Source: Varroa destructor (Eukaryota > Arthropoda > Arachnida > Mesostigmata > Varroidae). Taken from it: a stretch of 64,000 nt of DNA. The translations under genes and the position numbers were made by a program. The stretch is from NCBI RefSeq assembly GCF_002443255.2, contig NW_019211455.1:27702033-27766032 (forward strand). The letters are read 5' to 3'. Below, piece after piece: positions 28,000 to 41,300 of the stretch (its first letter is position 1; each line of letters begins with the position of its first letter). The notes beneath the pieces are model-generated. The model saw only the letters and a program-made list of their open reading frames with translations. It was not told the origin of the DNA and ran no database searches.

Positions 28000-30900
28000 T
28001 TCTCGTTTCCCCGTCTTTGCTGTTGGGTTTAGGATGCTACGACTTGGAGGAAGTTTTTACAGCTACCAGCTGTAAGCGCTAGACGGCACGAACTGATCCC
28101 TGTGTATCGTTCCGTTAAGCGTACTAACTGTGTTAGAAGCAGCAGTGATAGTGGTAGTAGTACTGGCAGTAGCAGCAGCATGAACGTATACGGAAGTCGC
28201 CTGCCGCTTCACGAACTGTTAAGCAAGCACGGTGATTCGACTGCGACGTGCTTCTCGTGAAATTGCAAGTGAAAATAATCTTTCTCCGTTCTCTTGCTGT
28301 TTTTCTCACTTTCTATCCATCCACTCTAGAGAGGCTCGATTCACCGGTCTTGCACTACACCATCATCATTACCAGCAGCGCCATTTTCGTTCACGACCCA
28401 CCTTCGTATCTCGCTTGTAGCTAACTCGTTGGCTTCAGAGTTTCCTCTGCAAGAAGCACAGCTCTGAGCAACGGCGTCTATTCATCGTCGTCACAGTGTT
28501 GGCGGCAATGGAGGCTACCCACTCCACCAACACGCGCGTGTGCCTTCAGCAAATATTGTACGTGAAAACATCTCGCTTAGCTTTCTTCCGGGCGTCGTTT
28601 CTACGGGGTGCAGAGGCCTACTTTCCACAGGCAAGTCGACCGCTTACTTGCCTGCCTACCTGTCTGCTTGGCTAGGTGGGAGAACACCTATTGCTGCTTG
28701 GGCCTGCGAGCTGACAGCTACTGCGCTTCCTTGTTCCGACACATACTCGCTATTTTTCCTCTAGCCGATGCTCCCTCTTGATTTCTCAATACTACACGCT
28801 ACTTATTCCCACTTACGTACTCTACACACATATATATAACGACAAAGGGACCTATCCCGCGTGGGTACCGACATCGCCGAACATATCTCAGCCTCGTCGT
28901 GGCTGCTATACGCCATAACGTTCTTTTCGAGAAACCCTCAAATAGACAGAAAGCTTTGCCAAAGTCTATATCGCGGCGTCGTCGTCTGCCACTAATATGA
29001 CTTTCTGCTATGACGCGTAGGCCGTAACGACGACAACGGTTATGCCAACTTCCCTTAGAGTACCACTACTATAGCTACTTTCGTGTCTCCAGCTCGGCCT
29101 GAAAAGCATCTAGCAAAATCATCGAAATCCTGCCTCGGTAACGCTACATATAACACCAAGCGCGGTCTGTTCTCTATTTGTGTTCACATAACAACCATTG
29201 TCAATGAAAGCGGCCACTTCTTACTCCTGGCATCCTTGCAGCCCGGGGCCAACACAACAACGGGTCCTGGCCCTCGAGGCTTAACTTGAATAGCGACGTC
29301 GGGTCTAGCCGCAACTGGCGTTGCGTTCTTTACCCTTCGGGGACAGCGCGGGGAACGACTATAAGCCAGAGGGGAACAAAGAGCCTTAAAGACGGGTACA
29401 CTGATAAGAAATGTTGTTATCTTCGTCTGCTATTCTCGTTTGCGTCGATAGCAGTTGGGGTCTTGGTACGAGCAGATGCAATGACTGAATCGGCGGAGCC
29501 TCATAGACAAAACTATGCCAGCGACAAAGATTACTGCACAGTCTTGGCTGCTACACGTACGACAATGATAAAAAGTGCTCTATTTAGATCTGGAATGTCT
29601 AGATACATGCATATAAGAGCACATGGAAGCTTGCAAGTGTTTGTTAAAAAAAAAAAGGAAAGCCACTGGGCAAATGAAAAGAGTCTGAAGACGTTGCTGC
29701 ATTTCTCAGTTGTTGGGAAACTTATGCTTTTCTCTTTTTTTAGTTTTGCCGTTGTGGGCAGACTCGGGCCAGTCGTGGATTTGGTTCCATTGGAATCTAT
29801 GAGGAACAAAATGAACCCACAAAGGCAAACTCTTTTAAGATGGACGAAAACGTAAATGCGTGCATGCTGAAACGCTCAGCATGATATGCGCCGGGGAAGC
29901 TACGCGGGGCAAGCGTTGACGTGGACGATCCATCCAACATCGTACTCATAGGAGCATTCTTGATGGAGAACAGAGAAAGAGTGGTGAGTGCACTTAAAGA
30001 GGCAGGCCAGCTAAGCTATGTTGGAAAAACAGAGTATGTCTACGACGACATGACCAAGCTGTGCACGATAAGAACGGTAGCGCGGGCTGTAGACGACAGC
30101 GGATGGTGGTCCCATTGTGGATCTTGCACCTGTCGTACATGAACGTGCTAGAATGCATACGTAGACGATAAAAAACATTGCCATAACGTAGACTATTGCG
30201 GCCTTGTAGGACACTGGCTGTAATTCAGAACACGGGATAGAATAATGACAAAAGCGTCCTCTTAGTTTTTAATGAAAATTTGAACTCTTTCTACCCGCGT
30301 ATTTCGAAAAAATATATTCATAACCCATCATTTTTGTTCGGTACGCAAAAAGTCCCCGGTACTCATATTTAGCGAAATTAAAAATTAGTAAGCACATTTC
30401 TTTATTTTGGCAGCTCGTACATTCTCTTCTGCTGTAGCGCTCTGTTACAACGTGGCTGCCTATCTGAGCAGATTACATAATGTATACGTGTTCATACGGA
30501 CGACGTAGTTGGAGAAATGATGCGGTTCGCTTCGTCGAAACTGTGAGTCCGGAGAGTTCTTTCTCTAAAGTCAGCTATCCCATAAAGTCAACGCACCCTT
30601 GGTTAAACCTCCCTGCCGCACGCTTTAAGTCGTAGCGACCCTTCTCCGCTCGGACACTGCTATAAAAACCAAGCATGATATGTACAAAAATATTAAGGAA
30701 ACTCCCTGAGAAGTCGTCTTCCTGTTGTAAGTTCATTCCCATCCTGTCGCCTTCTTGCCCCCTCTGAGTCGGCCTTTTCCACTTGTGCAATAGAAGAAGT
30801 TCATAGCTTCTCCATGCTTGCACCTTCTTCCGTCTTTCTGTCTGCACTCACTTCGGATTTAAAGGGAAATGGACTTAGAACTTCTATAGACATAAAGCAA

Positions 30901-33900
30901 GAAGGCAGCAACCATCAGTGCGGAAAGTCCGCCCTAGCCAGACATGCCGGAGCAAGCGGAGTGTGCTTATCCATCAGTCAGTTACGTATGAAAAAGATTT
31001 CCTTTCTGGCCCTCACGCGGATGCCTATAGGGACATACACAGGCACGTATTGAAAGGAAATGACTATTTGATAAGGCGCCATCGCGCTGACGTCTGGGCG
31101 TTATACTTGTTAAGAGGGTTCGTAAGAAATTGGGCAATGAGATTCAAACTCAGCGCGTACGGCTGTTCTAGAATAGTTACAAATGCTGTTAAGTGTGACT
31201 CTGGCCTCTAATCATTTTTCACTGACTCACTCGGACTAGAGTCTAAATCCTCCTTAATGGTGGTTTCTATTTATCTGTATGCGTGTAACGCAATGTGGAA
31301 TAAAGGGCTCGTGTAGGCAATAGGTTTATTGCACCAAAACCATATACAACAGAGGAATGATAGCAGATTTTATATAAAAAAGCAACATATAGTAATCAAA
31401 TGAATGATTTCTAGATAATGCTTTATATTCATAATCTGTATTCCATTTAATACTCTAACAGGTTGCTGTTTAAGCCTCGTTAACGACATATATTGCACGA
31501 CAGGCGTAATTAAATAAAACAATGATTTGAGAGACTCGAAGACCCGTTTAAACTATAGTTGTATTGAGAAATTTGCTAAAGCGTACATTATCTTTACACC
31601 GCAGAAAGGGTTCCTACGATGAGTACTTTCATTCTCTGATTTTGTTAAATGGCGACAACTTGTACGGTTAGGCATCACGTCGGAATCATAACTTCTATGT
31701 TCTCTCACTCCGGTTATTTAACTAGCAAGTTCTCTTCTGCGTCAGCTTCCTTCTCTTTCACACGACGCAATAACTTCTCGGAAATCATACGAGGTAACAT
31801 GGTGATACCCCAATTGGCGTGTAGGGGGCGCCTAACCACGTGGGGGTGAATGAAGCGATCCTCCGGAACGTAAAGGGGATGACCCTGACCATTTTGGCGT
31901 CGAAAAGCGGTGCCGCGGGTGGGGTGTTTTGGGTTTTAGCGCGATCATTGGAGTAATCCCGGCAATAGCAGCAAATGGCCGTACAGTAACGCAACGATGA
32001 CCGCCAAGATTTAGGCACAAGAGGAGCAGAGAAGAGCGCCTAGTTCCTATAGGGGTGTAGATGACGTGCGGTTTATACCTCCCTCCCCTTTTTCCTGCAC
32101 CAAGATCCAATACGGAGACGCGCGACTAGCTGTGCAGTGCATTTTTTTCATTACATCAGTCAGTCGGTCGCTAGGATTTTGCACTTCGCCGAAATCGGGG
32201 GTCGGGGCCATGACGGAGCCGACTTACACGTCATCATACCGTCGTAGCTAGAGCAGTTTTTAGCCATGTCTGCACCCCTTTGGCTCAGTCAGTGCGACCG
32301 GCATCGCTTGAGCGTACCATTTTGTCTGCGCGCTCTCTCTCTCTCGCGGTTATAGCTGCCACCACCGTTACCGCCTTCGTTAACCCTCCGACCGAAACCC
32401 TATGCATCTAGTACGTGCGGATTGCACATTGCCTGTGTGACAACGACAACGAGTTAAGACGACGCCAGGAGTCGGAATGGTAAAAACTCGGTGACGACCA
32501 TGGCGAAATAAAGCACATCGTGTTAACATGTAAGTACATTAATACATGCACTTCGCATGTACGATCGCAATATGGCGATGCGGATTATTTTTTTTAGTTA
32601 CATGACAACCCAGTGAGTGTAATAAGTGTAGGACCTGAAGATGATTATCAACGTGGCTTAAATGAGTAAATAAAGGTTTTCTTTATTGGGGGGCAGATTT
32701 TGAAAAGAAACGATCTAACACTAATCAAAGAATGTCTAAGCTTCCTCAGAAGAATGATGTCTTTATACTACCTGTAAGCAGAGCAAGACATACGATGTCA
32801 GTAAAAAACGAGTGCTATTTTGCAGGGAGCCTGCTCTATGGGCAGTTTGCAATTTTGAAAAGCGGTCATTAGCTTATTACTGTTTTTGAGTAATCGCCTA
32901 TTTAACTTTTATCATTATTTTTCTATCCGCCACTGACTAAGCAAACGATAGAGATTTGTCTAGTGTAAAACAATGGACAAACAGAAATACAGTCGTTCGC
33001 ACATATCCTATTTTGCTTTTTTCTCAGCTATTGGTAGTAGGAAATGCACCGCACAAAAACCGTTATATTTCTCTTCGTTTCGGTTTGACCGCGGTCAATC
33101 TAACCGTGCAAATCTCCCGTATCTCTCTACACCAACGTTTCCTTAACCGCCAAACAGAAACGACGAACTTTTGGCAGTGATTCGGTCCCAGTCTTCGTCT
33201 GTGACGACTGTCACGCCGACAGCACATGCGCCTAATGCCCGAGACTAGCCATCCAGCGAGCCGCTTGGTGTCACCCATGAGCCAAGTGAAGGACTAAGAA
33301 AAGAGCAGAAAGGACGGTGATAGCAACCGCTGCGACGGCTCTCCCTACTGACACTTCACCGTCGCAGGAAGGCTCGACACAAGAAGCCAGGCAAGTTACC
33401 ATGACAAATTGCCCACAAGGCCCTAGGGTCGTTTGGCTCCGATGGACGCCGAACGTGGGGTAGAGGGAGCTGCACTCCAGTTAAGCGAAGGGCTTCGGTT
33501 GGAGCACACAACGGAAGCGGGACGAGAATTAGCTTTTTCCTGTCAGGCTTGAATCTAGGCCGGTGCTGGGTAGCCTAATCGCCATCTGCTCCTCCAGCAT
33601 ATGCCTCTACTTCGGCTCCTGTCTGCTGTGCCCTAGTCGGCAGTATTCGCAGTGTCTACCAGAAAGGAGACCAACGCTTTTGGTATCAAACGAGCAGGTG
33701 CATTGACGAAGCAGTGAGAGGAAGACGAGCGAGAAGAGTAAGGAAAGTAAAAGAGAGAAACTTAAAAACGGAGGCCTTGAGCACGGCAGCAGTTACATAA
33801 GCTCACGGTAAACAGTGAACAAAGGAAGAAACCATCGGATATCTAACAATGGCTATTGCTGCTACTTCTTTCAAATCTAGTCTACCATAGCTATTTTGCT

Positions 33901-35400
33901 TATTAGTCCAAATTAGACAACTTCTATCTGACACAAAAGATTAAGCCCTGGGCAGAAATTCCTTGAACCTAAACACGTGCGTATATTACATCAGAAGATA
34001 AGTGCGAAGCCTTTTCTGATTTTGACAGTTATCAGCTTGTACCTAAATGAAAACGTGGTCGACTTTTTTTCTTTAACATATTGGAGTGTCACAGTGTGGA
34101 GCATCCATTAACAACATTGCTTTTAGTAAAAGACCTATTCGAGTCACCATGCACTTAGAATTGCTTAGATAAAGCCTACTACCTTTTGCTATAAGGGATG
34201 TGAAATTACCTGCTTCTCTTTCGGATGTCGTCAATAGCCCTTGCCTTGTTTCTCGGTAAATGAAACACGGCTGCATCAATCCGTGTAAAATCGAGCCAGC
34301 CAACTAAGAAGCATTAAAAGCTAAATGGAGATTGTGGTGGATACTTAGGAGCACTTTAAAAAACCCTAATATTAGGAGGTACTGATCCTGCAGAACCTTT
34401 GGAAATAGCGCCACTCCTTCTAAGGTCGTATCAGTATAAGGTCGAGGAAGGCCTAATATAGCCACATCAATCACTTGTTAAGTATTACTCCTTGTTTATT
34501 TGTTTTTATCGCTTAGTAAATATTTTTGTCGAACAAAGCTGGGTACGCTAGACTTTATGTAAATAATACAACTGTGTCAAAATTCAATTGGCTTTTTCAG
34601 CTACCACTAATACCCTCTCGAGTAGTTGAACCGTATGTAATTCAGTCAATCTCTTAGTTGTATTACTGCTAATATTTGCCTTCTTTAAACCTCTTTTGAT
34701 TTTGTCGACGGATCTGGCGAGCAGGCTGGCATTTCCTAAGTATCAGATCACCTAACCTAAGCAAACCTTAAACCTTTTACAGAAAGGTATTTCAAAAGAT
34801 TTTCTTCTACTATCAGAAGTCCTTATGCGATCGATCCCAATAAGCCTGTGCAGATATCTTTAATCAGGGCTGGAGACTCAGTACAAACGATCAACAAAGG
34901 TAGAACAAAATAAGGAATCGTTATATCATCTTTTATACCATTCGAACTTATACTGGAGGCTTGAAATGTATTTGTGATCGATTTCTTCCTATATGCACTT
35001 AATATCAGTAGGCAAACCCGTTATGACGGAGCCATCACGGTTAGCGGATGCATTAAATTCTGGATGATTTGATGATTTTGAATTTGATGAACCTCAAATT
35101 TCGATAACTGGCCTCGACTGCCGATTTTACTCGTTTACTTATTTAACTATAAGATTTGCAAGCAAACATTATATTTGTTCACTTTATAGCTCCAGCTTGT
35201 CTTAGACATCATTCAGTATACCTGTTTCTAGTCTAACATTTGCCATCATATGTAGAGGGCCACTTGTGGCATGCTAAAACCCGTTGCATTTAAAACGAGT
35301 AAAATTCGTTCATCACCTTATGCTCTAAGCTCTTTTTCCCGTTAATTTCTTTTCTCTGATCAAACTTAAAGCATTTCTATCAGCCAACATTAATTCATAC
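28000..35400. other. Mixed stretch with GC-richer islands, no gene supported
   Basis: 28.0-29.3 kb, 31.6-32.5 kb and 33.2-33.8 kb are richer in CpG than their surroundings. 28138-28260 + encodes SSSDSGSSTGSSSSMNVYG and stops at TGA. 29286-29855 is an unassigned 189-codon frame. 32270-32525 has TCAGT and CT-repeat signals and ends in a GTAAGT. None is strong enough to call as a gene. Confidence 0.4.
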
Positions 35401-35422
35401 GCGTTCAGACCAGCAGTCTTGT

Positions 35423-37172
35423 TTATTTTACCCGTCGACGAGCCGAAGGTTGGAGAATCAGTATCGTCTCAGCCGGCAGCCCTTCCTCACGTACAAGTCC
35501 TTGTCTCCCTCCCGACAAAGCGAGAGTACCAATGGACAGGATGACGAACAGCTGTACCACCAATGGCCAATGTCTGACCAACTGAAATAACCTCGGTGGC
35601 CACCCCCTGGTTGATGTGAACCAGGAATTGACGAATTTGGTCGGCCGACACGAGCTGGCAAGAGAAAGCCGTAAATATGTTGACAAAATGCTTGTTATTT
35701 GGCGGTGCCACTGCGTGGGACGCAAACCATGGAACACATCGAAGTAGGAGTTGCCCTCTACAGCTGCCTTTTCTAGCTGCCTCAAGGGCTTAACGAACAG
35801 AAAGCGCAACTCTCTTGCAGTAACTTTAGGACGACGACAACAACGACGATTTGTGCAAATTAGGCCACTCGTAACTCTCATCGGCGACATCACCGCCTCT
35901 GCAGCAGATACGGCAGACAACAACGACCCACCCGCCCGCCCTCTGAATAGCTTCCAACCAAATTAGCTTGGTTAGACGCGTACGCAGCGGCGTGCCGTTG
36001 AACGATTCTATTCCACGTCAACTACTTAACATTTAGTAGCGGGGTAGCCTGCGGTGTAGAGTCAACCCTTAGAGGTCGCTAGAATCGTCTCGTGTTGATT
36101 TGATAATATTTGTGAAGTGAAGAGCAGTTTGGCACAACATCTGTGGCTACACAATTTATGGTGGCTAAATAAACAGGCCAAGTGAAAATGAGAAAAGCCA
36201 AGCAAAATTTATCTAAGGAGAAAAAAGCCAGGGGAACAGCTGGGGCAAGCTAGAACAACTCGGCATAGCTTGCGGTAGTTAGAGTCGCCCACTTATGCCC
36301 AGATGTTCAGTTATATCTATAACGTATATGCGGTGTCGCTTGTCTTGTACCTCACACACCTCACCTATGATTTAATTTATAGTGTGAATAAGTGCATCAT
36401 TAATCGATTAGCATCCGTTCAAAAATTGCTTTCCAAAAATTCACCAGTCATTTTTAGAACAGGCATACGTACCATGTATTTGTCATAGTAGTTCTCTTTG
36501 TTGGAGTCTTGGAGACTACAGATTCTTATTAGTAATAACCTATGTAGCGCTAACAACATGCATTTTCTACGGAACAGCACATGCAAAACTCAGCGTCATA
36601 CAACCACAGACAGAACTGAAATAGCAGAAAATGCATATAGCATCGGCAAAACGGAGCAAGATGCACAATACGATACAACTTAATCCTACGAATCCAATGA
36701 GGCTTTAAGGTGACGGGGTGGGAGCAGGAGGGGCACTGCTTCTGTTCGACGGCTGCAAGGTGCGTGTGGTTGGTATCTGCGTTATTACGCAATGGGCAGT
36801 TAGTTCTGGGCATGCTAGCATCGGCACTTTACTCTTTCGTACGTCCAACAGCATACAATACATATTGTTAATACCGGTTTGGTTTCAACGAGAACGAAAG
36901 CTCAACGTAGTTTTCGGATGACAAATGTCACCTGAAGAACTAATGCTGACCTGACACGCTCGCCAAACTGTGTGTATTCTAGCAATATCAGCAGCCGCGT
37001 TTGTTGATGCTGCTGAAAACTCAGAAAAGTTTCGAATTCGTGTTACAACAGCGTCGAGATTGCCAACGCGGAAGATTGGTGCAACCATCGCACCATCGGC
37101 AGAACGGCCAGGAAGAAAGCTAACGGGGTTATAATTTTGATGGACCCTGATGTCGTCATGGCTTTGTGGCAC
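35423..37172 (-). other. Minus-strand cluster of broken protein-like frames
   Basis: Between 35.4 and 36.0 kb the minus strand moves between frames: ARELRFLFVKPLRQLEKAAV, then FDVFHGLRPTQWH, then (other frame) HFVNIFTAFSCQLVSADQIR, VHINQGVATEVISVGQ, and back to GTLALSGGRQGLVREEG. A separate minus-strand frame at 36885-37172 reads SFLPGRSADGAMVAPIFRVG and LDAVVTRIRNFSEFSAAS. No family recognised. It could be a decayed element, exons of a minus-strand gene, or chance. Confidence 0.25.
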
Positions 37173-37561
37173 CTTGCGCCTTACTTTTACTAACTAGATA
37201 CACAAAGTGATATTGAAAGCCTGCTCTGCTCAAACATGTTCACATAAATACCGCTCTTATATCTCTGGCATGTAGCACCGGGTTATCATTAGCATTACCA
37301 TTATTCTCTCACTATTAGTATTTAAACTATTAGCTCAGCAACTTGATGTTCGACGAACGCGATATACTTTGCAATACGAAAGCCGACTTAATCTCAGACT
37401 GAATCAAAACCTCGGCCTGCATATTTATGAAGCAGGCCTTACGTTGACCTACGAGCTGAAAAACAACGAATTCATCTACTGGTCCAAAGGTGCTCATGTG
37501 TCATGCGCTCAAGTCGATGGTCCTGTGAGGGAACATGCAGTGGACTGTTTGATTTAAATAT

Positions 37562-37609
37562 CGCATGTGTTTTCTATACTTGCAGCGTATCCGGACGCTG
37601 CAAGATGCG
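37562..37609. repeat. GC-rich perfect hairpin
   Basis: CTTGCAGCGT (37579-37588) and ACGCTGCAAG (37595-37604) with loop ATCCGG. CGCAT/ATGCG (37562-37566 and 37605-37609) can extend it after an internal 12-base bulge. No gene assignment is possible. Confidence 0.75.
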
Positions 37610-38240
37610 TTAGCAGGTGACCCTGTCAAAACGCTAATAGGCCACCGGGCGCTTATGATGCACGATTTTCACCCCATACGTTTCTTGCTTAGCATACGCT
37701 TAACTTTCGAGCGAAGACCCTGTCATACTTGAAGCAAATAGCCGTTCGCCTTGAGAAGGTGCTTTACTGGACGGAGTCGTGTGTCGTCATTTCGAAAACT
37801 TTACCCCTGTCTGGAAGAAACACAAGTTGACCCACCTACAAATGTACAGTATATACCAACAGGCTAATCTTGTTCCGCTTTCGCTTGATGCTCTTAATAT
37901 CATTTATTGCCAATTAAGTTTCTAATCATGATTTGAACTTAATTATTTCTCTACTTGGCTGCCGTACAATCGGTTAAGCTATTGAAATTCAACGATGACT
38001 TATATCTGTAGCTTTCATGTAAACAGGGATTATCTATTCCATTCTGTGCCGCATGTAAAACGCATGGTTATCAATTTTTCGTTTTAAATACGTCATGTTG
38101 TATATACGGGTGTCTTGTTATTGAACGCAAGCCGTTTATTAGGCAATAGAACATTGTCTGATTGACAATTTTCGAGTTACACGACCAGTATCGCCGTTAG
38201 ACATTCCATTAGATGATTGGCTCCCAGCACAAAACGAGGT

Positions 38241-38335
38241 TTGTCGAGGCCCGGATTCGAACCTACACTACAACTTGTTACAAAGATCAAGAGGCAAATA
38301 CGTTACCCACTTGCTTATCGCGGGGACCTGTGACC
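38241..38335 (-). mobile_element. tRNA-derived SINE-like fragment, copy 1
   Basis: On the minus strand the sequence contains CGCGATAAGCAAGTGGGTAA (a pol III A-box-like segment), CGTATTTGCCTCTTGATC as a D/anticodon-like region, and an exact B box GGTTCGAATCC (its complement is at 38253-38263). A functional tRNA cloverleaf does not close. The core GTGGGTAACGTAT is shared with the copy at 58.4 kb in the same orientation, which favours a dispersed tRNA-derived SINE over a lone pseudo-tRNA. Confidence 0.55.
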
Positions 38336-41300
38336 TATACGAATTGTCTCGAAGCTTAGCGCTCCGCGTCTTTTGACCCTGCTACTCTCATGTAATGTAA
38401 ATTTATTTTTAATTCTCTCCCAAACTCAGATATTCTGAGCAAAGCAATGCTCACCGCTACCGTATAGAATGCCATGATCTACGTGTACTGCCATCGGCGC
38501 TGCCCAATAAAATTTTCTGCCGCCCTGAAACGGACATCTTCAAAATATACCACAAGATCCTTTTGGCTGGTTTTCGAATTGAGCGCACGTAGGACTTGTC
38601 AAACCCGGGCCTGAAGCTTACCCGTCAAGCGGGTTCCTAACAATTGCCGAGCCTTATTATAGAGGAAGACTCGAGAACACGTTTTATCGTCCGTCGTGTA
38701 GTGTTTTGTGTTTTGGTGTTGGAACACACATGTTGACTTAATCTATATTACACAGTAGTTGAAACACTGCTTGAGTATTTCTGCGGTATTAGTAATAAAA
38801 TTAGCGCTTGTGATCTTAGTAGTTAACTCGTCGTCGAATATTTCGTGCTAATAATAACAAAATGTTCCCATTCAACTTCAACAATAAGGATCTGTAGACA
38901 TACGCCTGGCTTCGGCTGTAAACTTAACGTTACATTCTCAAATTGAACACTCGAATGGATAACAGTGTCTAATTATTGCTCTAATTAATGGCGACCCATC
39001 TTAATTTTTGCGGTATCGATTACGTTAGTAGGTTAATTAACCCTAAAACGAAGCCTCTGTCACAAGCACTTCTGAAGCTAGTTACAGGACGTTCGCCTAC
39101 AATCTCAAAATCGTACCGAGCTTGCATTTCTCGTCAGTGACCTTATATTCTTGCGTATGCGCATATCTGTATGCATCTATGACCTTCGTTGCTTACCCAA
39201 AATAATCGAGCTTCGATCCCGAGTGACAGTTACAACGACGTGATCCCATAATTGGTGGACAGTCGTGGTGAAGGGTCGTAGAGCTAACGATAGAATGGAA
39301 GGCCATGAAGTTGGCTTGCGTGGGCGGCCAGGATCGCTTTTGCTAGTCCGATTATGAAGTTGGCGTTTTTAGCATAAACATCCCACGCAGACAATCCGGC
39401 TTAGTCAACCAAGCCAAGACCCGACAGACTTCCATACAATCTAACGGTGACGATTCGTGGCCCTATCAAGCAACCAACAATCGTCGCCGTCGACGAGTAT
39501 CCTATGCGATGTCAAAAAGAACGCAACAAGCTGGCGGGAAAGAGTGGAACGGCTAGCTGCTGATCTGGTAGATCCTTGGGATCGTTCTTCTTGCTCGGCA
39601 ATTATTGGGCCTTTCGATGTGTTTTCCTGGTTATGGGTTGATTCTTTAAACATCGCAACACCGTTACCTTACGCTAGCTAATCCCTAAAAAGTGTAGCTA
39701 CCCTTTATTCAAGTACAGGATTCATAAAATTACTGAATAGCCTTTCCGTAAGGCACAGAGGACGACATGCTGTTGACTGGCATGTTTGCGTATATGCTAA
39801 TAGAAAGCTAAGTTCTCAGCTATAGAAACAATGTAGAAAGTCTGCTAGTTCATAAAAAAAAACTTAATTCAAGGGAGCACTTTTAGCATTATTTATGCAA
39901 ATACTACCCACGCAACGAAGGTGCTTCTGCAGCTGCACTTGAAAAACTTCGTATGTCAGACGTGGCTAAGGCGTGTTTTTGCGCTATGGTAATATCATTA
40001 GAATCCTCCCTTTTTATAATCGAATCTCTCGGTACAGTGGTAGATTACTGCTTTATTCAAAAAGCTTAATTAAATGGGAAATATTTGTTGAATAATATAT
40101 ATCTGTTCATACCAATGAAGGTATGCCTTATCGGTAAATTCCGACCAGGGTGGATCATTGGAACGAACACATCTACGCTTTTGGTTTACGCTCGCACGCA
40201 CGCACGCAAATAGCAAGGGCTGTTTAGGTCAGAAAATCCTCCTAAACGTTTTGTCTCCTCTAGGTCAATGATAAGAGAATGGACTTCTGGCGGACGCGAG
40301 ACAGAGGATCGCTGTATTTCTTCTTTCCTTCACGATACAGAAAAGTCATTTCAGGAAAATATAAGCGCTGCTGTGTCAGGATTTCGCGCATTCATACGCT
40401 GTGTTTTCGAGGCTCAACTCCAGGTGCCCTAGCTGGCCTAACTGCCCCTGGCCCGACCGTTCTTCGCCCAGTTTTACCCTGAAAAGTTATCGTGACGTAG
40501 AAATTAGGTAACGACGTGTTTATGAGAGTGCCAAGATGAATCGCTTGCCTTGCTCACATATAGCCTATCTTAATAAACGCAGTTTACTGTTGTTATTGGC
40601 AACCATAGTTGGAACGTTGTAGCGGAGTTGGCTTTTGCTTGCCTGACGATTTGGGGACGGGAATGGAGAGGGAGGAGAGTAAGAAGCCAAAAGAGATTGA
40701 CGTTCGATCAGCCACGCTTGAATGAATGCTGAGCCCTGCGCCGAAGACTTTGCTTCTGCCACTGCTGCTATGGCGTCTTCTTTTTACCCTAAGCTCGCCT
40801 GTCTGGCACTTCTTCTCAGCCGACTTGACCAGCGTGCCGCGGCGATCTGGCGATCCGGTGGTCGAGCACTCCATTCGAAAGACGAAGCTTAGTTGGCCGG
40901 CTTGGCCAACTATCTCCTTCCTAGCAACAAATGTCTCTTCTACCCGAAGGTTCCCGAGTTCATAGCGCCAGTCAAGTGCGGCGGTTTTCTCTACCTCACT
41001 CAACTGGACCGATAGAAGATGAAGCTCCAGGGAAAAAGCTAACTAGAGATTCTAGGATGATCCTCGACTATACTTAGAAAGTAATTGCTTGCGAGACAAG
41101 AACGAGAACACGGTATGGGCATTCTTCAGCTTGGCTGTAATTGTGTCTGGAAGGCCCCTGGTAGTAACTGTGAGATCGGAAAACCTAAAGACATGGAGAG
41201 GAAGAGAAACAGATCAAATCAAATCGGACTGTAGAGCGAACCGACAGACAGACAGACGCCAGTAATGACGTAGTAGTGCAATATTGACAGCGGAGAACGC

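Noticed and set aside
30035..30060. YVYDDM, reminiscent of a reverse-transcriptase active site
   Set aside because: The pattern is not the usual Y/F-x-DD context, no other reverse-transcriptase motif is nearby, and the frame is too short.
38581..38660. CCCGGGCCTGAAGCTTACCC region as another SINE copy
   Set aside because: Does not contain a B box and does not align with the other two copies beyond a few bases.
40593..41003. 136-codon minus-strand frame
   Set aside because: Starts at TTG, overlaps an ATG frame on the + strand, and no recognisable protein.
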